Origin: Alienimonas sp043951915
GTDB lineage: Bacteria; Planctomycetota; Planctomycetia; Planctomycetales; Planctomycetaceae
Reading direction: 5' to 3'
DNA: 5,141 nt
NCBI RefSeq assembly: GCF_043951915.1
Contig: NZ_JBINJD010000242.1
Location: 1-5,141 of the forward strand
Under the pieces are notes generated by a model. It did no database searches and was not told the origin of the DNA. It saw only the letters and a list, made by a program, of their open reading frames with translations. The translations under genes and the position numbers were made by a program. Positions 1-5,141 of this stretch are shown here, one piece after another (position 1 is the first letter of the stretch; each line of letters begins with the position of its first letter).

Positions 1-434
1 GCCCACGCCGGATCGGCCGTCGTCGGGGGAGTTGGGCGGGTCGGCGGTTGGAAGGACCAGTGCTTCTGCCAGGCGGCGCCCTGCTCCACCCAGCGGGTGA
101 GGACGGCGACCTCCGCGTCGCTGAGCCGGGGGCCGTGCTCGGCGGGGGGCATCCGGGTTTCGTCGTCCGGGTCGGTCACCCGGTCGAGCAGATAGGAGAG
201 CCCCGGGTCGCCGGGGACGACCAGCAGGGAAACGCTGTCCTCGTCGATCAGGTTGAGCCCGCCGGCCTCCCGCACGCCGCCGTGGCAGGCCGAGCAGTGG
301 GCGTTGAAGATCGGCCGCACGTCCCGGGCGAACTGCACCTCGCCGGGGTTCGCCTCGCCGGGGTTCGCCGCCCCGGCTTCGGCGACGTCCGCCGCCGGGA
401 GGCACAGGGCGACCAGGAGAAGCGGGGCGGGCAT
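1..434 (-). CDS. PSCyt1-type (planctomycete cytochrome C) domain protein, N-terminal part, cut by window edge
   Basis: Seen: reading leftward from the ATG at 434-432, 144 codons stay open to the edge, so the 3' part is missing. Residues 1-20 (MPAPLLLVALCLPAADVAEA) look like a short signal peptide, so export is inferred. A haem c attachment motif CSACH lies at residues 47-51, preceded by the usual ARDVRPIF stretch. A TRMPP motif at residues 93-97 gives Met95 as the likely distal haem ligand. Residues 125-131 read HWSFQPP, the usual linker after PSCyt1 (PF07635). Known: in this family that linker normally leads into PSCyt2 (DUF1549) and PSD1 (DUF1553) domains, making proteins of roughly 700-1100 residues. 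I infer the same here but cannot see it. The role is unproven; such proteins are thought to be exported redox or polymer-processing factors. No Shine-Dalgarno site precedes the start. The frame is open further upstream, so the start rests on the signal peptide. The gene follows the release-factor-like gene by 90 bp on the same strand. Confidence 0.88.
   Translation of the reverse strand, partial: MPAPLLLVALCLPAADVAEAGAANPGEANPGEVQFARDVRPIFNAHCSACHGGVREAGGLNLIDEDSVSLLVVPGDPGLSYLLDRVTDPDDETRMPPAEHGPRLSDAEVAVLTRWVEQGAAWQKHWSFQPPTRPTPPTTADPAW
339..368. repeat. Perfect 15-bp tandem duplication inside the PSCyt1 gene
   Basis: The unit CTCGCCGGGGTTCGC occurs twice head to tail (339-353 and 354-368) with no mismatch. 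Fifteen bases is five codons, so the frame is kept and the protein carries ANPGE twice, at about residues 23-32. This lies between the signal peptide and the cytochrome fold, where length changes are probably tolerated. It looks like a recent slippage or duplication event. Confidence 0.85.
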
Positions 435-524
435 CGGCGGCCGGTGCGGGGAGGAACGGAACGGTCCCAGTCTATGCGACCGCGGACCCGCGGGGCACCC
501 ACGTCGTTCCTCGCTCCGTTCCCC

Positions 525-1625
525 TCACCACCGCAGCAGCGCCGCGACGCCGCCGTTCTGAACCAAACCCTTCACGCCCTGGGTGAACTCGACGTCGGCG
601 TCGGTTTGCTCGGCCAGCCGGACCAGTTCCTCGACCAGCGGGATCGGGGCGACGTCCGGGCTGTCGCACAGGGGGCAGCGGTCGTGCACCTTGACGAACG
701 CCGTCGTGCAGGCGTCGCACCGGCTGCCCTCGATCGCCACGTCGTGATCGACGGCCAACTCGTCCACGCGGCCGGTTTGCAGGGCGGTCAGCACGTCCTC
801 CGGCCCGATCGCCCCCAGCCCGCCGGAGAGGGTTTCGTTCTGAATCCGCTTCCAGAGGGCCTGTTCCTCGCGGCGCTCCTCCTTTTGGAACAAGCGCAGG
901 CCCTCCTCCACGAGGGCCTCCTCGGCGGCGTCCAGGTCGAAGCCCTCCTCGGCGATCACCCGCTCCTTCAGGCGATCCGGCAGTTCTTCCTCAATTTGCT
1001 GGCGGGTTTCCTGGGAACCGAGCAGCACGATCCGCTCCGGGCCGTGCTCCTTCGTCAATTCGGCCAGCCGCTCGGCGACCTCGGCGGCGTAGCGGTGCAA
1101 CTGGCCCTTGCGCCGGCGGGCGTAGCGCTGCTGGCTCCAGCCGCCCTTCTTGACGCGGTTCTTCACGCCGCCCTTCACGTCCTCCTCCGCGTCGGCGACG
1201 GCGCCGGCGATCTGGAGGATGCGGGCGCCGTCGTTGTTCGCGGCGACCAGCAGGAAGGGTTCGTATTCGTCCTGCATCTCCGCCAACGGCCGCAGGTTCG
1301 GGCCGCGGGCGGCCCGGAAGGCGGTCTCCGCGGGCACGGTCAGTTTGAAGCCGCGTTCGACGCGGAGCTCCGGGCAGGCCATCAGGCAGTAGCCGGCGCC
1401 CTCCTCGAACGTTTCCCCCTCCATCAGGGCCTCCAGCCGCTCCAGGGCGGCGTCGAAGTCGGCCAGGCGGTCCGGTTCGTCGTGTTCGATCAGGCCCCGG
1501 GCCTTCGCGGCCCGGTTCTTCAATTCGCGGGCGCCGCTTTCCCCGGTGAAATAAAAGGTGAGGAAGGACCGCGGCGGCCCCTCCAAATCGGCGAGTTCGT
1601 GGAGGTTCAGATCGACGAAGGACAT
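525..1625 (-). CDS. baeRF / Vms1-Ankzf1-like (eRF1-related) peptidyl-tRNA hydrolase family protein
   Basis: Seen: 366 residues ending in a TGA. Residues 1-120 are an N-terminal alpha/beta region. Residues 121-215 hold the core with FLLVAANNDGARIL and, at 160-172, the loop KGGWSQQRYARRR. Residues 270-366 resemble aRF1/eRF1 domain 3: a GPEDVLTALQTGRVDEL stretch, four cysteines (C303, C306, C317, C320) spaced like a zinc ribbon, and the ending NGGVAALLRW, close to the end of archaeal aRF1. Known: relatives such as yeast Vms1 and human ANKZF1 release nascent chains from peptidyl-tRNA on stalled ribosomes, using a glutamine-containing loop in place of the classical GGQ. Inferred: a cytoplasmic ribosome-rescue or peptidyl-tRNA hydrolase role, with Q165 or Q166 as catalytic candidate. 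Start: the frame stays open to an ATG at 1883, adding 86 residues of Pro/Arg/Gly-rich sequence that overlaps the next gene. MSFVDLNLHEL at 1625 is the natural family-like beginning. No Shine-Dalgarno site is seen. Automated pipelines may call it peptide chain release factor 1, which would mislead. Confidence 0.85.
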   Translation of the reverse strand: MSFVDLNLHELADLEGPPRSFLTFYFTGESGARELKNRAAKARGLIEHDEPDRLADFDAALERLEALMEGETFEEGAGYCLMACPELRVERGFKLTVPAETAFRAARGPNLRPLAEMQDEYEPFLLVAANNDGARILQIAGAVADAEEDVKGGVKNRVKKGGWSQQRYARRRKGQLHRYAAEVAERLAELTKEHGPERIVLLGSQETRQQIEEELPDRLKERVIAEEGFDLDAAEEALVEEGLRLFQKEERREEQALWKRIQNETLSGGLGAIGPEDVLTALQTGRVDELAVDHDVAIEGSRCDACTTAFVKVHDRCPLCDSPDVAPIPLVEELVRLAEQTDADVEFTQGVKGLVQNGGVAALLRW

Positions 1626-1863
1626 GCGGCGCGTGGAGCGGAGGAAAGCGGACGCGTCCCGAACCGCGGCCCCGCCCCCGGCCGGGCCGGGGGGAGACGT
1701 GGTCGCCCGCCGGTCCGGTTGGTCGAACGACGGTCGGGCGGGGTGCGGCTGAGGGACGCGAAACGTCTGTCTGCAACCGCCGTGCCCGGAACGGCATCCG
1801 GTTTGCGTCGGGGGTTCGGGACGATCCTCGCCCCTCCCTTTCTCCCGCTGGACGATTGCCCTC
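1626..1863. promoter_or_regulatory. Divergent intergenic region between the eRF1-like gene and the YbdK-type ligase
   Basis: Both flanking genes start here and point away from each other, so 238 bp should carry both promoters. I could not find a convincing -35/-10 pair on either strand: the region is very GC-rich and lacks a TATAAT-like box. Two short inverted repeats are visible. One is a strong GC hairpin at 1675-1693. The other is a 5-bp repeat (GCCGT 1779-1783, ACGGC 1791-1795, 7-nt loop). The left part stays open in the frame of the eRF1-like gene but reads as low-complexity residues, so I treat it as noncoding. Confidence 0.5.
1675..1693 (-). other. GC hairpin in the 5' leader of the eRF1-like gene
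   Basis: CCCCCGG (1675-1681) and CCGGGGG (1687-1693) are perfect complements, giving a 7-bp all-GC stem with a 5-nt loop. It sits about 50 nt upstream of the ATG at 1625. If transcription starts above it, the messenger would carry this structure in its leader. There is no T-run after it and no start-site pairing, so a regulatory role is only a possibility. In sequence this rich in GC such stems also arise by chance. Confidence 0.35.
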
Positions 1864-2991
1864 ATGACCGCCCGGTCTTTCACCGCCCCCGACCCGGAAT
1901 CGCTGACGATGGGGTGCGAGGAGGAATTTCAGATCGTCGACCCCGAGACCGGCAAACTCGCCAGTCGGGCGGACAAGCTGAAGAAGGACTCTCACCTCAC
2001 GGGCGACCTGGCCCCGCAGAACGAACTGCACCTTTCCCAGATCGAGACGGCCACGTCCATCTGCGGGTCGCTGGGCGAGGTGCGGGAACAGCTCGCCGCC
2101 GCCCGCCGGGACCTGTTGGAAAGCGCCTCGCACTTCGGACTGACCGTCGGCGCCGCGGGCACCCACGCCTTCGCCGACTGGCACGACCAGCCCGTCACGC
2201 CGAAGCGGCGCTACCTCGGCATGGTCACGGATTATCAATACCTCACCCGGGAGTTGTTGATCTTCGGCCAGCACGTGCACGTGGGCATCGCGGACCCGGA
2301 CCTCGCCGTGCAGGTGATGAACCGGTCGCGGGTCTATCTGCCCGCGCTGCTGGCCCTGACGGCCAGTTCCCCCTATTGGCTGGGGGAGGACACCGGCTAC
2401 GAGAGCTTCCGCACGCTGATGTGGTTGAAGTGGCCGATGACCGGCCCGCCGCAGCAGTTCAAAGACCGGGCCGACTACGACCGTACGATCGACGGGCTGG
2501 TCAAGGCCGGGGTGATCTCCGACGGCTCGAAGGTGTACTGGGACGTCCGCATCCCGCGGGACAAACCGACGGTGGAGTTCCGGGTCAGCGACGTCAGCCC
2601 GCGGCTGGACGACGCGGTGATGCTGGCCGGGCTGGTACGGGCGATCGCCCTGCGGTGCGCCCGGGCCGCCGCCGACGGCGAGCCGGACCCCAACCCCCGG
2701 CCGGAGCTGCTCAAAGCGGCCAACTGGCGGGCCGCCCGCAGCGGCGTGAACGGGGAGTTGGTGGACCTCGTCGCCGGCCGCAAACGCCCCGCCGTCGAAC
2801 TGATCGAAGGCATCCTGGGGGAACTGGCCGACGAACTGAACGACCTCGGCGAGGGCGCCTTCGTGCGGGAGCGGGTGCGGGAGATCCTCGACGGCGGCAA
2901 CAGCGCCGACCGCCAGCGGGCCGCGGTCGAGAAATCCGGCGAAGTGCGTTCCGCCGTGGACCTCGTCGTGCGGGAGACCGCAGAATTATAA
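1864..2991 (+). CDS. ybdK: YbdK/GCS2-family carboxylate-amine ligase (glutamate-cysteine ligase-like)
   Basis: Seen: 375 residues, nearly the length of E. coli YbdK (372), so complete. Landmarks in order: GCEEEF at 17-22, whose acidic cluster binds metal-ATP in this fold; ETATSIC at 61-67; AGTHAFADW at 98-106; FGQHVHVGI at 134-142; TASSPYWLGEDTGYESFRT at 166-184; DVRIP at 227-231; TVEFRVSD at 236-243; and NWRAARSG at 287-294. Known: GCS2 (PF04107) enzymes couple ATP cleavage to amide bond formation. E. coli YbdK has only weak glutamate-cysteine ligase activity and an uncertain natural substrate. Inferred: a cytoplasmic ATP-dependent ligase. Glutathione synthesis is not implied, because no glutathione synthetase gene is present here. 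Start: the ATG at 1864 leaves about 15 residues before the LTMGCEEEF strand, the same spacing as in YbdK. The later ATG at 1909 would begin directly on the catalytic strand. Only a weak GGAC lies upstream. The gene is divergent from the eRF1-like gene. Confidence 0.92.
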   Translation: MTARSFTAPDPESLTMGCEEEFQIVDPETGKLASRADKLKKDSHLTGDLAPQNELHLSQIETATSICGSLGEVREQLAAARRDLLESASHFGLTVGAAGTHAFADWHDQPVTPKRRYLGMVTDYQYLTRELLIFGQHVHVGIADPDLAVQVMNRSRVYLPALLALTASSPYWLGEDTGYESFRTLMWLKWPMTGPPQQFKDRADYDRTIDGLVKAGVISDGSKVYWDVRIPRDKPTVEFRVSDVSPRLDDAVMLAGLVRAIALRCARAAADGEPDPNPRPELLKAANWRAARSGVNGELVDLVAGRKRPAVELIEGILGELADELNDLGEGAFVRERVREILDGGNSADRQRAAVEKSGEVRSAVDLVVRETAEL

Positions 2992-3019
2992 ACGGCCGAG
3001 ACGCAGACTTATCGAAGTA

Positions 3020-3091
3020 GAGCCGCGACCGTCAGGGAGCGTCCCCCAACGGTCGCGGCCGCACAGAAACGCTCCCTCACGGTCGCGGCTC
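3020..3091. terminator. Long inverted repeat between convergent genes; possible bidirectional terminator or REP-like element
   Basis: The arm 3020-3042 pairs with 3069-3091 at 22 of 23 positions; the only mismatch is C3033 against C3078. The 26-nt loop holds a third copy of the core: ACGGTCGCGGC at 3049-3059 is an exact partner of 3022-3032, giving an alternative 11-bp hairpin. The left arm can therefore pair with either right arm but not both. The element sits almost midway between two convergent stops, 28 nt after the ligase and 25 nt after the esterase on the other strand. That suits termination or separation of the two transcripts. No T-run follows on either strand, so it is not a textbook intrinsic terminator. 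Units of this kind are often dispersed in planctomycete genomes, which I recall but cannot verify here. Confidence 0.65.
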
Positions 3092-3116
3092 CAATCGAGC
3101 TGTACGTCCTTTAGGC

Positions 3117-4769
3117 TCAATACCGCCCGGCGGTGACGCGGGGCCAGTCGTCGGTGCGGAACGGCGCCGCGGGCAGGCCGCGGGTGTTGAACAGCGTCAC
3201 CTTCGGGTTGTCCGCCCAGGCGTAGCGGACGGCGACGATCTCCGAAACGCCCTCCGGCGCCGTGACTTTCACGGTGTCCGGCCCGGTCAGTTCCGCCTTG
3301 GCCCAGTGGAAAGTCTTGTCCGGCCCGGCGACGGCGAAGCCCAGCGCCTCGTTCGCCCCGGCCTCATACTCGTCCCGGCGAATCTGCAGGGCGTCGTCGT
3401 CGACGTCGAAAGCGATCGTCGCGGTCTTGCCGTTCAGCTGCGCCTCTTTGAACCGCGGGCTGAGCCGGCCCGGGGCGTCCATCCCGTAAACGGTCTCCAG
3501 CGCGGCGAGGGCCAGCCGTTCGCCGACGTCCTCTTTATTACGGGGGTGAATGTCGTTCGCCTCGCCGATATCAATAATCACCGCCTGCCCGACGTCCTTT
3601 AACTCGTCCAGCGTGTTGTCCTGGGCCTCCCGCAGCTCCGCCCATTCGGAGCCGACGTTCGGGTCCTCCTTGGACTCCATATAGTTGGCCAGCTGGACCC
3701 AGAAGAAGGGCAGGTCCTGGCCGAACTGGTCCCGCCAGTCCTCGATCATCGCCGGGAAGATCTCGTCGTACTGCTCCGCCCGGCCGGCGTTGGACTCGCC
3801 CTGATACCAGATCGCCCCTTTGAGGGCGAAGGGAACCAGCGGGGCGATCATGCCGTTGTTGAGATTCCCGGGGTGGTGCGGGTGGGTCGGGCCGTACTTG
3901 CCGTTCCAGTTGCCCTCGGCCGCCTTGCCCGCCTTGGCGGCGGCGTCGTATTTCTCCCAGCGCTCCAGCAGCGGGCCGGCGGTTTCGAGGGTCTCCAGCG
4001 TGGCCTCGCGGGTCCAAGCCTCGGACGGGGTGCCGCCCCAGCTGGAATCGATCAGCCCGACCGGCCGGCCGGTCGCTTCGTGAATCGTCGTGCCGAAGTG
4101 ATACCCGACCGCGGAAAAGGTCGACGCGGCCTCCGGGCTGAGTTTGAGCCAGCGGGCGTTGGCCGGCTCCCCCTGCCCCGGCTCGCCTTTGAGCGTCGTC
4201 TGCGGTTCACGGACGCTGTTTTTGGGGACGGTGAACACGCGGATCGATTCGTTCTCGGCCGCTTTGATCTCCCGGTCGCCGTCGATCGTCGCGGCCAGCG
4301 GCCATTCCATATTGGACTGCCCGCTGCACAGCCAGACGTCGCCGACGAGCACGTCGGTATAAATCTTCCGGTCGGCCGTATCCTCCGCCGCCGGGTCTTT
4401 GAGAACGCCGTCCGCGGTGTAGTTCTCGTCCCGTTCCGGCACGTCGGCGACGACCAACGTCAGCGTCACGCCCGATTCGAACGGGCCGACCTCCGCCTGC
4501 CAGCGGCCGGCGTCGTCCGCGGCGGCGAAGACGATCGTTTCCGTGATCGTCTCCAACGCCTCGCCGGCGCCGTTCTGGACGAGAAGGGCGGAGACAGCCA
4601 CCGTGCCGCCGGGCTCGGTCGTCCCGAACACCGGGGCCTTCACCCCGGCCTGCAAGACCATGTGGTCGCCGAAGATCGGGGCCGGCACGACCTCCGCGGC
4701 GGCGGGGGCGGCCAGGCCGGCCAGCAGCAGGGCCGGAGCGAGCGAACCGAGGGCGAGCGATCGGAGCAT
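3117..4769 (-). CDS. Secreted sialate O-acetylesterase-family (SASA, SGNH-fold) esterase
   Basis: Seen: 550 residues. Residues 1-25 form a clear signal peptide (basic start, Leu/Ala-rich core, APAAA before Glu26), so it is exported. Residues 31-60 (IFGDHMVLQ...PVFGTTEPGGTV) are the usual N-terminal beta domain. The catalytic domain follows with the SGNH blocks: LCSGQSNMEW at 147-156 with nucleophile Ser152; SSWGGTPSEAW at 242-252; WYQGESN at 321-327 with the block III Asn; and ANDIHPRNK at 404-412 with Asp406 and His408. All catalytic elements are present. Residues 430-550 form a C-terminal beta-rich region. Known: SASA-family (PF03629) enzymes remove acetyl groups from sialic acids or from acetylated plant and algal polysaccharides. 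Inferred: periplasmic or extracellular deacetylation of a glycan; the substrate is not readable. Start: the frame is open to 5066, but the 99 extra residues are encoded by intergenic repeats (LTPDPSPPKRG, SPLPGGRG), and the signal peptide begins at 4769. There is no Shine-Dalgarno site. It is convergent with the ligase gene. Confidence 0.93.
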   Translation of the reverse strand: MLRSLALGSLAPALLLAGLAAPAAAEVVPAPIFGDHMVLQAGVKAPVFGTTEPGGTVAVSALLVQNGAGEALETITETIVFAAADDAGRWQAEVGPFESGVTLTLVVADVPERDENYTADGVLKDPAAEDTADRKIYTDVLVGDVWLCSGQSNMEWPLAATIDGDREIKAAENESIRVFTVPKNSVREPQTTLKGEPGQGEPANARWLKLSPEAASTFSAVGYHFGTTIHEATGRPVGLIDSSWGGTPSEAWTREATLETLETAGPLLERWEKYDAAAKAGKAAEGNWNGKYGPTHPHHPGNLNNGMIAPLVPFALKGAIWYQGESNAGRAEQYDEIFPAMIEDWRDQFGQDLPFFWVQLANYMESKEDPNVGSEWAELREAQDNTLDELKDVGQAVIIDIGEANDIHPRNKEDVGERLALAALETVYGMDAPGRLSPRFKEAQLNGKTATIAFDVDDDALQIRRDEYEAGANEALGFAVAGPDKTFHWAKAELTGPDTVKVTAPEGVSEIVAVRYAWADNPKVTLFNTRGLPAAPFRTDDWPRVTAGRY

Positions 4770-4920
4770 GAGACTGTGACGGTTGGGCGAGAACGGAACG
4801 CCGGACGCTAATGCCGCCCGCACGGCGGAGCAACCGGCGCCGGACCGCGTGACGGCCGCCCCCGGCGGCGGCCTCCCGACCAGCCCGAGTCGCATTGAGC
4901 GAACGTGGGCGAACCGTGCG
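4770..4920. other. Noncoding leader region upstream of the esterase gene, with small GC inverted repeats
   Basis: This should contain the esterase promoter and leader (minus strand), but I see no recognisable -35/-10 boxes. Three GC-rich symmetric elements are present. CCGCC (4814-4818) and GGCGG (4824-4828) form a 5-bp stem. CCGGCGCCGG (4834-4843) is a 10-bp palindrome. GGCCGCC (4854-4860) and GGCGGCC (4867-4873) form a 7-bp stem with a 6-nt loop. Whether any is functional is unknown. Their density may only reflect base composition. Confidence 0.4.
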
Positions 4921-4936
4921 CCCCCCTCACCCCCGG

Positions 4937-4960
4937 CCCCTCTCCCTCCAGGGAGAGGGG
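4937..4960. repeat. Perfect 11-bp hairpin within the inverted-repeat cluster
   Basis: CCCCTCTCCCT (4937-4947) is followed after two bases by its exact reverse complement AGGGAGAGGGG (4950-4960). In practice this is a 10-bp stem closed by a TCCA tetraloop. The left arm is also part of the long inverted repeat 4922-4948, so this hairpin and the long-range pairing exclude each other. Confidence 0.8.
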
Positions 4961-5005
4961 AGCAGAACGCGGCGAACAACTCACCGACGTCCGCAGACCG
5001 TGTCC

Positions 5006-5034
5006 CCCCTCGCCCCCTTTTTGGGGGAGAGGGG
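5006..5034. repeat. 12-bp hairpin with one mismatch and a T5 loop
   Basis: The arm 5006-5017 (CCCCTCGCCCCC) pairs with 5023-5034 (GGGGGAGAGGGG) except for G5012 opposite A5028; the loop is TTTTT. Its right arm overlaps the distal arm of the long inverted repeat, so the two folds compete. It could act as a transcription barrier upstream of the esterase, but no T-run follows the stem. Confidence 0.7.
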
Positions 5035-5046
5035 TCGGGGGTGAGG

Positions 5047-5078
5047 GGGCGGTGATTCCCGCACACCGCTCACCGCCC
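5047..5078. repeat. Perfect 9-bp inverted repeat with a 14-nt loop
   Basis: GGGCGGTGA (5047-5055) and TCACCGCCC (5070-5078) are exact complements. The element abuts, and by three bases overlaps, the distal arm of the 4922-5049 repeat, extending the run of foldable sequence. It could be part of the repeat cluster or an operator-like site; nothing decides this. Confidence 0.55.
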
Positions 5079-5079
5079 G

Positions 5080-5103
5080 CCTCGCTGACGCCCTCGCTGA
5101 CGC
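5080..5103. repeat. Perfect 12-bp tandem repeat at the right end
   Basis: CCTCGCTGACGC occurs twice without a gap, at 5080-5091 and 5092-5103. The unit resembles the CCTCGCTGACGC-type part of intergenic repeats I recall from planctomycete genomes, which I cannot confirm here. The last 38 bases of the window (5104-5141) show no gene start or motif that I can support. Confidence 0.7.
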
Positions 5104-5141
5104 GTCGTGGGGTTTGAACGGTCCGCGGATCGCCGTAGCGG

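Larger units (their letters stand above)
4922..5049. repeat. 27-bp imperfect inverted repeats enclosing two local hairpins (dispersed-repeat type)
   Basis: Positions 4922-4948 match the reverse complement of 5023-5049 at 25 of 27 bases. Both differences still allow G-U pairs, so the whole arm can pair in RNA. The arms are pyrimidine/purine skewed and frame 74 nt. Translated, they give the Pro/Ser/Gly-rich peptides (LTPGPSPSRERG, GEGSGVRG) often seen in spurious gene extensions of planctomycetes and other GC-rich bacteria. This points to a dispersed intergenic repeat. The other copies cannot be seen from this window. Confidence 0.75.

Noticed and set aside
435..524. Possible terminator between the eRF1-like gene and the PSCyt1 gene (GGAACGGA 453-460 with TCCGTTCC 515-522)
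   Set aside because: The 8-bp complement encloses a 54-nt loop and no T-run follows on the minus strand. I consider it too weak to annotate.
1803..1825. A TTGCGT ... GACGAT pair as a promoter for the ligase gene
   Set aside because: The spacing is only 11 bases and the second box is a poor match to TATAAT, so it is not a credible sigma-70 promoter.
991..2280. A 429-codon minus-strand open frame across the divergent promoter region
   Set aside because: It overlaps two well-supported genes in other frames and its product is low-complexity and Arg/Gly-rich. There is no recognisable domain.
48..3020. A 990-codon open frame on the plus strand
   Set aside because: It runs antisense to the PSCyt1 and eRF1-like genes and then out of frame through the ligase gene. 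Its translation is Arg/Gly/Pro/Ala-rich with no domain, as expected for a shadow frame in very GC-rich DNA.
3262..3602. Short plus-strand open frames (75 and 98 codons) under the esterase 3' end
   Set aside because: They are antisense shadows of the C-terminal region of the esterase, with no start context or domain.
3873..4811. A 312-codon plus-strand open frame opposite the esterase
   Set aside because: It lies antisense to a gene with complete catalytic motifs, and its translation is Arg/Gly/Val-rich without family features.
4783..5117. Small plus-strand open frames (90 and 70 codons) at the right end
   Set aside because: Their residues come from the intergenic inverted repeats and a tandem repeat; no start signal or domain supports them.

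Overview
This is a 5.1 kb, very GC-rich chromosomal window that looks planctomycete (phylum Planctomycetota). The strongest clue is the gene cut by the left edge. It encodes a secreted cytochrome-c-like domain of the 'planctomycete cytochrome C' (PSCyt1) type, a hallmark of this phylum and of some Verrucomicrobiota. Supporting clues are a sialate O-acetylesterase-type secreted esterase, intergenic spacers full of GC-rich inverted repeats, and no convincing Shine-Dalgarno site before any of the four genes. The genus cannot be fixed from the sequence.

Layout, left to right. (1) Positions 1-434, minus strand: N-terminal 144 residues of a PSCyt1-type protein with a signal peptide, one CxxCH haem site and a 15-bp tandem duplication just after the signal peptide. 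(2) Positions 525-1625, minus strand: a 366-aa bacterial relative of the archaeal/eukaryotic release factor aRF1/eRF1 (baeRF / Vms1-Ankzf1-like). It has a glutamine-bearing catalytic-type loop, a four-cysteine zinc ribbon and an eRF1-like C-terminal end. (3) Positions 1626-1863: a 238-bp divergent spacer that must hold the control regions of both flanking genes. (4) Positions 1864-2991, plus strand: a 375-aa YbdK/GCS2-family carboxylate-amine ligase. (5) Positions 2992-3116: a convergent spacer almost filled by a three-copy inverted repeat that can fold in two exclusive ways. (6) Positions 3117-4769, minus strand: a 550-aa secreted SGNH esterase of the sialate O-acetylesterase family. (7) Positions 4770-5141: noncoding, with a nest of inverted repeats and a 12-bp tandem repeat.

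The genes do not form one obvious pathway. The PSCyt1 protein and the esterase are exported and fit the polysaccharide-degrading, envelope-rich lifestyle of planctomycetes. The release-factor-like protein and the ligase are cytoplasmic and share a divergent promoter region, which leaves co-regulation possible but unproven. The PSCyt1 gene lies 90 bp downstream of the release-factor-like gene on the same strand and could be read through from it. The most interesting items are the eRF1-like protein in a bacterium and the structured repeats. I see no clear sign of a wholly new system, mobile element, CRISPR array, tRNA or rRNA.
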